Assembly (NCBI GenBank): GCA_002407925.1 | Contig: DHPN01000022.1 | Location: 1-24,763, forward strand | DNA from: Atopobiaceae bacterium UBA5363 | GTDB taxonomy: Bacteria > Actinomycetota > Coriobacteriia > Coriobacteriales > Atopobiaceae | DNA: 24,763 bases | Direction: 5' to 3' | In this document: positions 16,364 to 23,761 of the stretch, piece after piece | Layout: every line of letters begins with the position of its first letter | Position numbering within the stretch: the stretch's first letter is position 1 | Made by a program: the position numbers and the translations under genes | The notes under the pieces: generated by a model | Seen by the model: only the letters and a program-made list of their open reading frames with translations | Told to the model about the DNA's origin: nothing | The model's database searches: none

Positions 16364-16379
16364 CGTATGCGTCTGAGAC

Positions 16380-16967
16380 CTATGCTGAGAGAGCTTTGGA
16401 AATGGGCTTATAGATGAGTGCGCAGCCTACGCACTCAAGGATGATCTTGATCAGGTTGAACGGTATGAGGATGGGCACGATCATGGCAGCGACGTCAGAG
16501 ATGGACACTGCCGTGTAAAGTGGCGTTACCACGAGGTTTGCCAGCACGCAGATGATCAAGGAGCACAGCCCTCCTACGACCATGCCTTTGACGGCGCCAC
16601 CCAAGGTGAGGTCATGGCGATAGATGGCCGACGCAGGGGCGACGAGGCTTACGAGGGAGAGAATGGCCATGAGGACGCCATAAGGATCGAACACGAAAAG
16701 CAGATGGACGAACCACGTCAGCACCGCGACGAGTACGCCCGTGCCGGGACCAAAGGCAAAGCCTGCAACAAGCGCAACAATGCCTGACGGGTCAAATTTC
16801 AGCCAAGCGGCGAGCGGGAAGATTGGGATTTCTATGAAGCTTGTTATGAATCCCACCGTGCAGAGAACCGCAAGGGTGGCAATTCGTTTCGTGCTCCATG
16901 AGCCGCCCTGCGTGGTCGTCGAATGCGTGTCATGCCTGTTTGTTTTTAGCTGAGGAGTTTGAGCCAT
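16380..16967 (-). CDS. ribU: Riboflavin ECF transporter S component RibU
   Basis: A 195-residue membrane protein, normal for RibU. A hydrophilic N-terminal tail of about 27 residues precedes about six hydrophobic segments. The RibU-type block with KFDPSG (57-62) followed by VALVAGFAFGPGTG is present. The decisive support is the FMN riboswitch directly upstream: FMN sensing points to riboflavin or FMN precursors as cargo. It leads an operon with the fused ATPase and EcfT, so the whole transporter is encoded together. Expression should fall when FMN is plentiful. No riboflavin biosynthesis genes are in view, so auxotrophy is possible but not shown. Confidence 0.94.
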   Translation of the reverse strand: MAQTPQLKTNRHDTHSTTTQGGSWSTKRIATLAVLCTVGFITSFIEIPIFPLAAWLKFDPSGIVALVAGFAFGPGTGVLVAVLTWFVHLLFVFDPYGVLMAILSLVSLVAPASAIYRHDLTLGGAVKGMVVGGLCSLIICVLANLVVTPLYTAVSISDVAAMIVPILIPFNLIKIILECVGCALIYKPISKALSA

Positions 16968-16981
16968 CGATGATGCGCCTC

Positions 16982-17105
16982 GTTTCTTTCATCCGGACTC
17001 TACCGTTGGCTCCGGAATCTGACCGGATCGGCCGCGCGTGCGGGTCGCGGGCTCGAGACGAATGCCTCATTACCGCCAGTGGGGAATCTCACCCCGCCCT
17101 GAAAC
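16982..17105 (-). ncRNA. FMN riboswitch (RFN element) controlling ribU operon
   Basis: Read on the minus strand, the segment shows the conserved RFN blocks in order: AGGGCGGGGTGAGATTCCCC, CTGGCGGTAATGAG, GAGCCCGCGACCCG, a variable GC arm, GGTCAGATTCCGG, GCCAACGGTAGAGTCCGGATGAAAGAA. P1 can form between GTTTC (17101-17105) and GAAAC (16982-16986). The 3' strand of P1 directly abuts GAGG at 16978-16981, the only Shine-Dalgarno-like sequence before the ribU ATG 14 bases away. There is no room for a separate terminator, so ligand-controlled translation is the likely mechanism. Confidence 0.96.
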
Positions 17106-17116
17106 TGACGTGAGCG

Positions 17117-17145
17117 ACTATAGCGCTCTTGGGCTTCTGCGACAA
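17117..17145 (-). promoter_or_regulatory. Sigma-70-type promoter of the ribU operon
   Basis: On the minus strand, TTGTCG (17140-17145) and TATAGT (17117-17122) are separated by exactly 17 bases. Transcription would start at about 17110, just before the riboswitch aptamer. Confidence 0.75.
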
Positions 17146-17163
17146 GTGTCAGGTGGAGGAGGT

Positions 17164-17192
17164 CTGTTGTTGTATGCATGTGGACGTATGAT
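17164..17192 (+). promoter_or_regulatory. Possible promoter of the mscS operon
   Basis: CTGTTG (17164-17169) and TATGAT (17187-17192) are 17 bases apart, which would put the start near 17199, just ahead of the Shine-Dalgarno site at 17203-17212. The hexamers are imperfect. Confidence 0.35.
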
Positions 17193-17214
17193 ATGACCTA
17201 TGAAAGGAGAGGCC

Positions 17215-17973
17215 ATGTCTGATCTGGTAGGTAAGCTTGTCATCATAGCTATGGTTGTTGTAGTTGCTCTATTAGTGCAGCGTATAGTCGTCAGAGCTGC
17301 AAAGAAGGCTTTAGAGCATGCTCATGTCCCCTCAGCTTCCATTTTCGTGAATGTCTTACGCGCGGTGATCTGGATTTTCGCGCTCTTGGCGACGCTCAAG
17401 CCTGTGTTTGGCATTGAGCCTACGACTTTTCTAGCGGCTCTCGGCATCGTCTCCGTGGCGATCTCCCTTGGTCTGCAGGACACGATATCCAACATCATTG
17501 CCGGTTTAGGTCTGTTGTTGGGCCATGTGCTGGAGCCAGGCAACTGCATCGAAGTCAGCGGCCTCAGAGGTGTCGTACAGGACGTGAGCTGGCGTTCTAC
17601 GACATTGGTTGATTGTGCGGGTAATGTTGAAGTCATCCCCAATTCCGTGCTCAATAAGACTACCCTCACGAAGCTTTCGCCTTCGAACTTCGCAATGGGG
17701 AAGCTCAACCTGCTTGTCAGGGAGAATGCTGACTTCTCTGTGGTGGCGAAGGAGGTTGAGGAGGCGGCGTGCACAACGATCGGAGACAAGCTTGATCCCT
17801 CGTTGGGCTGCAAGACACACTACGTTGGCATGGAGGCAGGCGGCGTATCGCTTGTCGCCTATCTTTATGTCAGAAGTGACAAGAGTGCCCTTGAAGCAGC
17901 TGATACTCTGATGAAGTCACTTTCTGGCAAGGCTTGGTTGGCTGGGCCGACAACAAAGGCTGCCGACATATAA
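17215..17973 (+). CDS. mscS: Small-conductance mechanosensitive channel (MscS family)
   Basis: The 252-residue membrane protein is somewhat shorter than E. coli MscS (286). Hydrophobic segments lie at about 5-25 and 45-65, followed by the pore-lining TM3 with its Ala/Gly pattern (LGIVSVAISLGLQDTISN, 76-93; GLGLLLG, 97-103). Then come the family motif EPGNCIEVSGLRGVVQDV (107-124), the beta domain with STTLVDCAGNVEVIPNS, and a C-terminal alpha/beta domain. It opens under membrane tension to release solutes on osmotic downshift. The start is placed at 17215 because AAAGGAGAGG (17203-17212) is its ribosome-binding site. An in-frame ATG at 17200 precedes that site and cannot use it. It is divergent from ribU and heads an apparent operon with the next two genes. 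Confidence 0.92.
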   Translation: MSDLVGKLVIIAMVVVVALLVQRIVVRAAKKALEHAHVPSASIFVNVLRAVIWIFALLATLKPVFGIEPTTFLAALGIVSVAISLGLQDTISNIIAGLGLLLGHVLEPGNCIEVSGLRGVVQDVSWRSTTLVDCAGNVEVIPNSVLNKTTLTKLSPSNFAMGKLNLLVRENADFSVVAKEVEEAACTTIGDKLDPSLGCKTHYVGMEAGGVSLVAYLYVRSDKSALEAADTLMKSLSGKAWLAGPTTKAADI

Positions 17974-17983
17974 GGGCAGGGGA

Positions 17984-18604
17984 ATGGCAGGGATGAGAAG
18001 CAAAGTTTATTTCATGCGTCACGGTGAGACGTACTGGAACGTCATGGGCAAGATGCAGGGGCAAGTGAACATCCCTCTCACTGCGAAGGGGTGTCAGCAG
18101 GCAGGGCAAGCGGCTCGCTTGCTTGAAGGCATTTCGTTTGATCTCTGCCTCTCAAGCCCTTTGAGCCGGGCGTATGAGACGGCAGAAATTGCGTTGGCCG
18201 GCAGAGACGTGCCCATTGTTAAAGAGCCGCTGCTGATAGAGCAGGCATACGGTGTTGCAGAGGGTGACTCTCACGAGGGTTTTTCCTCGCAGGGGTCAGC
18301 GGTGTTCGGCTACGAGACGCAACCCGAGCTCTATGTGGCGCCGATTGGCGGGGAGTCTTTCGATCAGCTTTACGAGCGTATCCGACGCTTTTTCGACGAG
18401 GTGCTGGTCCCTGCCGTCCAGGCGCATGCGCATGTCCTGGTAGTCGCACACGGAGCCGTCCTCTGCGCTCTGGCTAATATGGTTGCTGGCGGGCGTCCGA
18501 TCGCATCTTTTTGGAAGAGCAAGCTGCCAAATGGAGGCATCGGGAGCTTTGAGCTCGAAAGTGGCGTCGTGGCGCCTGAGAGTCTCCGGCTACGCATTTC
18601 TTGA
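17984..18604 (+). CDS. Histidine phosphatase (phosphoglycerate-mutase-like) family protein
   Basis: 206 residues. The RHGET motif at 12-16 includes the phospho-accepting His13. LSSPLSRAYETA (56-67), LIEQAYG with Glu86 and VVAHGAVL with His156 complete the histidine-phosphatase active site. This branch includes broad-specificity phosphatases, cofactor-independent sugar phosphatases and CobC-like enzymes; nothing here picks the substrate. It starts 10 bases after mscS and is likely co-transcribed. ATG 17984 and ATG 17993 are both possible starts: AAGGG fits the first at 7 bases, and AGGGG fits the second at about 10. Confidence 0.9.
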   Translation: MAGMRSKVYFMRHGETYWNVMGKMQGQVNIPLTAKGCQQAGQAARLLEGISFDLCLSSPLSRAYETAEIALAGRDVPIVKEPLLIEQAYGVAEGDSHEGFSSQGSAVFGYETQPELYVAPIGGESFDQLYERIRRFFDEVLVPAVQAHAHVLVVAHGAVLCALANMVAGGRPIASFWKSKLPNGGIGSFELESGVVAPESLRLRIS

Positions 18605-18653
18605 CACTCGCAGACGGGGCTAGACATCGCATAAAGAGGAAGGTTAGGGCTTC

Positions 18654-19349
18654 ATGGAGAAGATTGGAATCATTGGTGCCATGGATGTGGAGGTCTCTCA
18701 GCTCAAGGCCGCCCTTCTAGATCCAGAGCCACTAAAGCGCGCACGCATGGACTTTGTAAAAGGCACCTTGAGCGGAAAGCCTGTCGTTGTTGTGCAATCC
18801 GGCGTCGGCAAAGTCAATGCCGGCATCTGCGGCCAAATACTTTGCGATCTTGGCTGCGACGCGCTAGTCTTCACGGGCGTTGCAGGCTCTTTGGATGCCC
18901 GAGTTGGTGTTCTCGACCTTGTGGTTTCTACAGACTGCATGTACTATGACGTGGACGTGCAAAATTTAGGCTACGCCCCAGGCGAGATTCCCCAGATGGG
19001 CATTGTTTCTTTTCCTGCAGACGCCCTTTTGCGTGAGAAGGCGCTACATGCAGCTCAAGGGATTGCGTCGCATCATCACGTCTTTGAGGGGCGCGTTGCG
19101 TCTGGCGATAGGTTTGTCCACGAGATCCAAGATAAAGCATCAATCCATAGTATGTCCGGAGCGCTTTGCTGCGAGATGGAAGGGGCAGCGGTCGCGCAGG
19201 CATGCTATTTGAATGCTGTCCCCTATGTTGTCATACGCGCGATCTCAGATACGGCTGATGGGTCTAATCCCATGGCATACCCCCTGTTTGAGCGAAAAGC
19301 CGCCCGACTTTGCTCCCGGATCATCTCTCAGATGGTCGCAGAGCTGTGA
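18654..19349 (+). CDS. mtnN: 5'-methylthioadenosine/S-adenosylhomocysteine nucleosidase
   Basis: At 231 residues it matches the E. coli enzyme length. It hydrolyses methylthioadenosine, S-adenosylhomocysteine and 5'-deoxyadenosine to adenine plus the thioribose or ribose, and so recycles SAM by-products in the cytoplasm. Motifs: GIIGAMDVEV with Glu13, SGVGKVNAG (49-57), FTGVAGSLD (73-81), CCEMEGAAVAQ (172-182, ribose-binding Met175/Glu176) and RAISDTAD (195-202, catalytic Asp199). AGGG lies just upstream of ATG 18654. It follows the histidine phosphatase gene by 49 bases on the same strand and converges with degV. Confidence 0.96.
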   Translation: MEKIGIIGAMDVEVSQLKAALLDPEPLKRARMDFVKGTLSGKPVVVVQSGVGKVNAGICGQILCDLGCDALVFTGVAGSLDARVGVLDLVVSTDCMYYDVDVQNLGYAPGEIPQMGIVSFPADALLREKALHAAQGIASHHHVFEGRVASGDRFVHEIQDKASIHSMSGALCCEMEGAAVAQACYLNAVPYVVIRAISDTADGSNPMAYPLFERKAARLCSRIISQMVAEL

Positions 19350-19449
19350 GGGCTGCCGCGGACAACAGCCTCATAGCCTCGCGAGCCAGCACGTGAAAGC
19401 AGCTCTGCTCGAGAAGAGGCTTGAAGCCAGATTCAAAGGGGAGCTCGGA

Positions 19450-20319
19450 CTAGATTCCCATGATGCCTAAGCCGACGAGGTCAGGGCCTGTATGGACAAG
19501 CAGGTCTGCTGATATGCCTGAGCGTACGATGCCTTCTATCTGGGAAATGGTGCCCACCTCTTGGCGAAGCTTTCCCTCGAGCTCGTCGAACAAGTCATCA
19601 GCGGCTGAGCAGCAAATGGCAAGGCGCACATTCTCATAAGACTTCGCGTGCTCTGCCACGAGCTTTACTTCCGTGTCGAGTGCTCGCTCCCAACCGCGGG
19701 CCTTCTTTGCCATGATGTAGTGGCCATCAGCGGGGTCGCATGTCAGCACTGGCTTGATATTCAAGATTTTGCCAAGGCGGTAGATGGGCTCGGAGATGCG
19801 CCCGCCCTTGTGCAGGTACTCAAGATTTTTGACAGAGAAGAACACGCGCGTGCGTTGGGCAAGCTCTTCGATTGCCTGCCCGAGGCATTCGAAAGGTGTG
19901 CCATCCTCGACGAGCTTGGCTGTCTGCATGACAATGAGGCCGGCGGCGATGCCGATGCTCCGCGTGTCAGCGACCAGCGCAGGAAAGTCCTTCATCTGGT
20001 TTGTGACGAGCTGCGCAGTTTGATAGGTAGCTGAAAGGCCCGAAGAAAGCGTCACCATGACAGCCTTCTCATAGCCATCGTCTCTCGCGGCTTCAAATGC
20101 CTGACGAATCTGATTGGGTGAGGGGAGAGAGGTTTTGGGGATCTCAGTCTGTATGCGGCAGAGCAGCTCTTCAGAGCTGATGTCGACGCCGCTGCGAAAG
20201 CTTGAGCCATCAGAGAAATTGATGTGCAAAGGGATGACGCGAACGTCATGGGCGGCACAGAATTCGGCAGGCACGTCGGTCCCGCTATCTGTGAGCACGG
20301 CTATACGTTGGTTGTTCAT
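19450..20319 (-). CDS. DegV family fatty-acid-binding protein
   Basis: 289 residues with the DegV hallmarks: TDSGTD (10-15), PKTSLPSP (61-68, Thr-Ser pair that holds the carboxylate), LSSGLSATYQ (91-100), RSIGIAAGL, LEYLHKGGRIS and C-terminal HTGPDLVGLG. DegV/FakB proteins bind a single fatty acid; some hand it to the kinase FakA for phosphorylation and lipid synthesis. No fakA is in view, so a FakB role is only possible. GGGGTG precedes the ATG on its strand. It is convergent with mtnN and divergent from nhaA. Confidence 0.93.
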   Translation of the reverse strand: MNNQRIAVLTDSGTDVPAEFCAAHDVRVIPLHINFSDGSSFRSGVDISSEELLCRIQTEIPKTSLPSPNQIRQAFEAARDDGYEKAVMVTLSSGLSATYQTAQLVTNQMKDFPALVADTRSIGIAAGLIVMQTAKLVEDGTPFECLGQAIEELAQRTRVFFSVKNLEYLHKGGRISEPIYRLGKILNIKPVLTCDPADGHYIMAKKARGWERALDTEVKLVAEHAKSYENVRLAICCSAADDLFDELEGKLRQEVGTISQIEGIVRSGISADLLVHTGPDLVGLGIMGI

Positions 20320-20341
20320 GGCACCCCTATCTCTTAGGCTT

Positions 20342-20358
20342 AGGCCAGCTGCTGGCCT
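20342..20358. repeat. Perfect 17-bp inverted repeat between degV and nhaA
   Basis: AGGCCAGC-T-GCTGGCCT lies 23 bases before the degV ATG. A TATAGT hexamer (minus strand, 20373-20378) lies just upstream of it in degV's direction. If that is the -10 box, the repeat falls in the degV leader and can be an operator or an RNA hairpin (AGGCCA stem, 5-base loop). Confidence 0.5.
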
Positions 20359-20400
20359 GCCTGGCTGTGTTAACTATAGCTGTTAAATACTGCCTTCATC

Positions 20401-20430
20401 TTGTGTACTTATGGGACAATCCCTGATACT
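20401..20430 (+). promoter_or_regulatory. Possible nhaA promoter
   Basis: TTGTGT (20401-20406) and GATACT (20425-20430) have an 18-base spacer. Transcription would start about 36 bases before ATG 20473. The match is moderate. Confidence 0.4.
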
Positions 20431-20472
20431 CACAGCTCGGGTTATGCGTCCGTGCGCAGAAGAAAGGCAGTA

Positions 20473-21909
20473 ATGACAAAGAAACGGCACACGTTTACGC
20501 AGAAGAGCACTTTGCATCCCCATGAGGAAGTCAGGCGCATCTATTGGGAGCCCCTTGTCGTCCGCAGGATCACCCAGCGCAATGCTTTGTCAGCGGTGAC
20601 ATCAGACTCAACACTTGCTGCGGTAATTATGGTATCTGCTGCCTTTGTTGCAATTATCGTTGCGAATACGCCGGCGTATGGATTTGTGCGCTCTATGCTG
20701 GAGCTTCCTCTTGAAATTGGTATAGGCTCGTTTATAGTCTCGATTTCCTGTGAGCAGTTCATAAACGACTTTTTGATGGCGATATTCTTTTTGCTTGTGG
20801 GCGTCGAGCTAAAGTACGAGATGACAGTCGGCCAGCTACGCCATCCAAAGCAAGCTGCGCTTCCGATGCTGGCCGCCGTTGGCGGGGTGATAGTTCCGGC
20901 TCTCATCTTCTTGGCATGCAATTTCAAAGGGGCAGCGCATGGCTGGGCCACTCCCATTGCCACTGACATAGCCTTCGCCCTCGGCGTTATGTCGCTGCTC
21001 GGAGATCGTGTGGCAGTTGAGACGAAAGTCTTCTTCCAGACGCTTGCCATTGCCGATGACATCATTGCCATTGGCGTGCTTGCCCTTTTCTACGGCCAGA
21101 CGTTCAAGATCGAGTGGGTCGTAGGCTCCTTGTTTGCGACTTTCATACTGTCGTTGCTCAACCACGGCCGTGTCTATTCCCTCAAGCCCTATGTTGCCGT
21201 TGGCGCGCTGCTGTGGATATGCATGTTCAATTCAGGCATCCATGCAACGCTAGCGGGGGTTATCTTGGCGTTTTTCTTGCCCGCTCGCTCAGATGTGCGC
21301 CTTGGCGAGCTACATGGCTGGCTTGACGACCAGGCCTTGGAGCTCGATGACCACTATGACGAGAGATCCCATGTGCTTGGCCAGCATGACTTCACCGAGG
21401 CGGCATGGCATGTCGAGCGTGTTATGCACCATGTTCGTCCTCCGCTGCAGCGCATGGAGCGTTACTATGCCGTGCCTGTCAACTTTGTGATTCTGCCGCT
21501 ATTCGCATTTGTGAACGCACAGGTGCGCCTTGTTGGGGTTGATCTTTCTGCGCTGCTTGTTGATCCTATCGTTCGTGGCGTTTTCTTTGGTGCGCTCATA
21601 GGTAAGCCGATCGGCGTCATTGGGATGACAACGCTACTCGTCAAGCTGGGGCCTTTTAGCTTGCCGCGCCATATGGACTGGCGCCAGCTTGTGACCATGG
21701 GGCTTCTGAGCGGCGTGGGATTCACCATGTCAATCCTGATCGCCGGCCTCGCTTTTACGAATCTCGTCGAGGCCAATGCCGCCAAGTGCGCGGTGCTTGC
21801 GGCTGCGGTGGTTGCAAGCGCAGCTGGCTTGTTTTTTGCCGCTCTGTCCGACAGCTTTAGGACAGGACACGGCCAAACACGTCCCTCTAAGCTCACGGCG
21901 CCTAGGTGA
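20473..21909 (+). CDS. nhaA: Na+/H+ antiporter NhaA
   Basis: The 478-residue polytopic membrane protein exchanges protons for sodium. Diagnostic motifs: FLLVGVELKYE (106-116), HGWATPIATDIAFALG (156-171) with Asp165 equivalent to E. coli Asp133, LAIADDIIAIG (191-201) with the ion-binding Asp195-Asp196 pair, GIHATLAGVILAF, and the TM10-11 region GKPIG and GLLSGVGFTMSILIAGLAF. It is longer than E. coli NhaA (388): a tail of about 45 residues precedes TM1, the central cytoplasmic loop (LDDQALELDDHYDERS, rich in Asp/His) is longer, and the C-terminus is basic. ATG 20473 is chosen because GAAAGG (20462-20467) precedes it; a TTG further upstream would overlap the likely promoter. It stands alone as a transcription unit. 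Confidence 0.95.
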   Translation: MTKKRHTFTQKSTLHPHEEVRRIYWEPLVVRRITQRNALSAVTSDSTLAAVIMVSAAFVAIIVANTPAYGFVRSMLELPLEIGIGSFIVSISCEQFINDFLMAIFFLLVGVELKYEMTVGQLRHPKQAALPMLAAVGGVIVPALIFLACNFKGAAHGWATPIATDIAFALGVMSLLGDRVAVETKVFFQTLAIADDIIAIGVLALFYGQTFKIEWVVGSLFATFILSLLNHGRVYSLKPYVAVGALLWICMFNSGIHATLAGVILAFFLPARSDVRLGELHGWLDDQALELDDHYDERSHVLGQHDFTEAAWHVERVMHHVRPPLQRMERYYAVPVNFVILPLFAFVNAQVRLVGVDLSALLVDPIVRGVFFGALIGKPIGVIGMTTLLVKLGPFSLPRHMDWRQLVTMGLLSGVGFTMSILIAGLAFTNLVEANAAKCAVLAAAVVASAAGLFFAALSDSFRTGHGQTRPSKLTAPR

Positions 21910-21920
21910 ACAAGTCTGGC

Positions 21921-21941
21921 AAAACAAGCCCGACGAGCTTG
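21921..21941 (-). terminator. Possible intrinsic terminator of the small minus-strand gene
   Basis: On the minus strand, CAAGCTC-GTC-GGGCTTG (7 bp, one G-U pair) is followed by TTTTGCC. It lies 9 bases past the stop of the 21950-22252 gene. The stem is short and the T run has only four bases. An alternative upstream pairing (AGCTTG/CAAGCT) competes with it. Confidence 0.4.
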
Positions 21942-21949
21942 AAACAAGC

Positions 21950-22252
21950 TTATTCCACGGTTCCGTAGACGTACGCCCACCCATGAGCCGTGATGATCGA
22001 ATTGAGCTGGTCGCAGAGTCGAGAGCGCTTATAGGACCCGGCTGGGAGGAGATCAACGACCTCCATGAGGTCTTCTGACAGGTCGTCGACCTCGGCTCGT
22101 ACTATCACGTCCATGCGAGAGACGGCGTGTGAGGGGTTGACGGCGTAGAGCTCCTCGACAAGTTGTTGCAAGTCGCCATACTCTTCGGCCGGCCTGCTTC
22201 CGGCCGGGGAAACCTCGTGGTCAGGTGTGCCCTTATGAGAATATGTCTTCAT
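21950..22252 (-). CDS. Small conserved-looking protein of unknown function (100 aa)
   Basis: A 100-residue acidic, soluble-looking protein. A short polar N-terminus (MKTYSHKGTPDHE) leads to an amphipathic body with LQQLVEELYAVNP, SRMDVIVRAEVDDLSEDLMEVVDLLPAG, SRLCDQLNSIITAHGW and a C-terminal YVYGTVE. The balanced composition and regular helix pattern look like real protein. It occupies the only gap between nhaA and aspT. No catalytic motif, membrane segment or known domain is seen. ATG 22252 is preferred because AAAGG lies 4 bases upstream. ATG 22264 is an alternative four codons longer, and the open frame continues up to 22468, but that would run into aspT. I recall similar sequences only among Coriobacteriia, from memory. 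Confidence 0.7.
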   Translation of the reverse strand: MKTYSHKGTPDHEVSPAGSRPAEEYGDLQQLVEELYAVNPSHAVSRMDVIVRAEVDDLSEDLMEVVDLLPAGSYKRSRLCDQLNSIITAHGWAYVYGTVE

Positions 22253-22300
22253 ATGACCTTTCATAGGACCATGGTAGCAGCTGTTTGGGCTGACAGGGAC

Positions 22301-22306
22301 TATACT
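22301..22306 (+). promoter_or_regulatory. Candidate -10 box upstream of aspT
   Basis: TATACT lies 33 bases before ATG 22340. The overlapping minus-strand reading, AGTATAGT, could also serve the divergent small gene. No good -35 match was seen on either strand. Confidence 0.35.
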
Positions 22307-22339
22307 GCGGGAGACTATCCTTAACAGAAGGGAAAATCT

Positions 22340-23626
22340 ATGGCGAATGTCTATGAGGCAATGGATGTGCCGCAGCTTGATGCCGCAATAACAGAGCTTA
22401 AAGAGCAGGCTGCACGCTATCGAGAAGCTCATCTGTCTCTTGACATGGCCCGTGGAAAGCCCACGCATGAGCAGACGGAACTTTCACGCCCGATGCTCGA
22501 CCTTTTGAACTCTCGGACTGAGCTGTCTGGTGATGGTTGGGCTGCTGACAACTATGGCTGCCCTGTGGGGCTGCCGCAGGCGCGAAGGCTGGCGGCGGAA
22601 ATCATCGGCGTTGATCCCACAAATGTGATCGTTTGTGGCTCTTCAAGCCTGCATCTCATGCATGACCTGGTTTGCCATGGGTTTACCTGTGGCGTAGCAG
22701 GGCATGAGCCATGGTATAAGCAGGGCCAGGTCAAGTGGCTTTGCCCGAGTCCCGGCTATGATCGTCACTTTCGGGTGACCGCGCACTATGGCATCAAGAA
22801 CATTCCCATTGCGATGCAATCTGACGGGCCTGATATGGATGAGGTGGCGCGTCTTGTTGAAACGGATCCTTCTGTCAAGGGCATCTGGTGTGTGCCAAAG
22901 TATGCGAATCCCTCTGGCATCACCTACTCCGATGACGTTGTACGCCGTTTTGCGTCGCTGCGCCCCGCCGCGCCAGATTTTCGCATCTACTGGGATAACG
23001 CCTATGTCGTCCATGACATTTATGACGAAGGGGACCAGCTTCTCGAGATCTTCTCTGCCATGCGGGAGGCGGGCACAGACGACCTTGTCTATGAGTTTGC
23101 GTCTACCTCCAAGATTACCTTCCCCGGCTCGGGCATGTCTTGGGTCGCTGGCAGTCCTTCAGACATCGCCGAGGCGAGGGCTGCCTTTGGCGTCGAGCAG
23201 GTTTGTCCAGAAAAGATGACGGAGCTCGCGCACGTGCTGTTCTTGAAAAATCTTGACGGTGTCCGTGCCCATATGAAAAAGCATGCTGCGATCGTGCGGC
23301 CTCACTTCGAGCTTGTCGAGAAGAAGCTGGAAGAGGGGCTTGGGGGCCTTGGCATCGCGCACTGGAGCCATCCGCACGGCGGATACTTCATCTCCTTTGA
23401 CGGGCCGGCCGGCTCAGCACGGCGCATTGTCTCTCTTATGGCAGAGCTAGGCGTCAAGCTCACGCCAGCAGGCGCGACGTGGCCTTACGGGGAAGATCCT
23501 CATGACACGAACATCCGCATAGCGCCGACCTACCCGACGCTCGAAGACCTAGGGAAGGCCCTTGACGTCTTCGTTGTGGCCGTCAAGCTTGTTGCAGCCA
23601 TGTTGGCTCGCAAGACTCGCTCATAG
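22340..23626 (+). CDS. aspT: Aspartate aminotransferase, AspT/MocR-like fold type I
   Basis: 428 residues, close to the ~432 of Corynebacterium glutamicum AspT. It shares that protein's characteristic stretches: LDMARGKP (34-41), NYGCPVGL (71-78), GSSSLHLMHDL (100-110), VKWLCPSPGYDRHF (131-144), SDGPDMDEV (161-169), the PKYANPSG region (Asn190), DFRIYWDNAYVVHD (Asp219), STSKIT with the PLP-binding Lys258, HPHGGYFISFD and NIRIAPTYP (Arg393). It belongs to the Aminotran_MocR family and should interconvert aspartate and 2-oxoglutarate with oxaloacetate and glutamate in the cytoplasm. It supplies aspartate and links to amino acid synthesis. AAGGG (22327-22331) precedes ATG 22340. Exact amino-acid specificity is inferred from homology recalled by eye. 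Confidence 0.9.
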   Translation: MANVYEAMDVPQLDAAITELKEQAARYREAHLSLDMARGKPTHEQTELSRPMLDLLNSRTELSGDGWAADNYGCPVGLPQARRLAAEIIGVDPTNVIVCGSSSLHLMHDLVCHGFTCGVAGHEPWYKQGQVKWLCPSPGYDRHFRVTAHYGIKNIPIAMQSDGPDMDEVARLVETDPSVKGIWCVPKYANPSGITYSDDVVRRFASLRPAAPDFRIYWDNAYVVHDIYDEGDQLLEIFSAMREAGTDDLVYEFASTSKITFPGSGMSWVAGSPSDIAEARAAFGVEQVCPEKMTELAHVLFLKNLDGVRAHMKKHAAIVRPHFELVEKKLEEGLGGLGIAHWSHPHGGYFISFDGPAGSARRIVSLMAELGVKLTPAGATWPYGEDPHDTNIRIAPTYPTLEDLGKALDVFVVAVKLVAAMLARKTRS

Positions 23627-23761
23627 TTCATATTGGCTCCACGAGTCTGGACTGCTTTTCCGGTAGAATAACGACTTGTGTGCCAATGTCTTGCTCTAGA
23701 AGGGCGAGAGGGGCAAGATGGATGGCTCACCGCATAAGCGAATGGAAGGGCAAGTGAAGCG

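Noticed and set aside
17200..17214. ATG at 17200 as the mscS start
   Set aside because: The ribosome-binding site AAAGGAGAGG lies after this ATG and serves ATG 17215.
19350..19449. Bidirectional terminator between mtnN and degV
   Set aside because: Only short, weak repeats (for example AGCAG-CT-CTGCT) with no T tract were found.
20401..20472. TTG at 20401 as the nhaA start
   Set aside because: It would place the likely promoter inside the gene, and the family tail is already long from ATG 20473, which has GAAAGG upstream.
22253..22468. N-terminal extension of the small minus-strand protein to 172 residues
   Set aside because: The extension would overlap the first 43 codons of aspT and its promoter, has Cys/Ile/Leu-rich random-looking sequence, and a better start with AAAGG exists at 22252.
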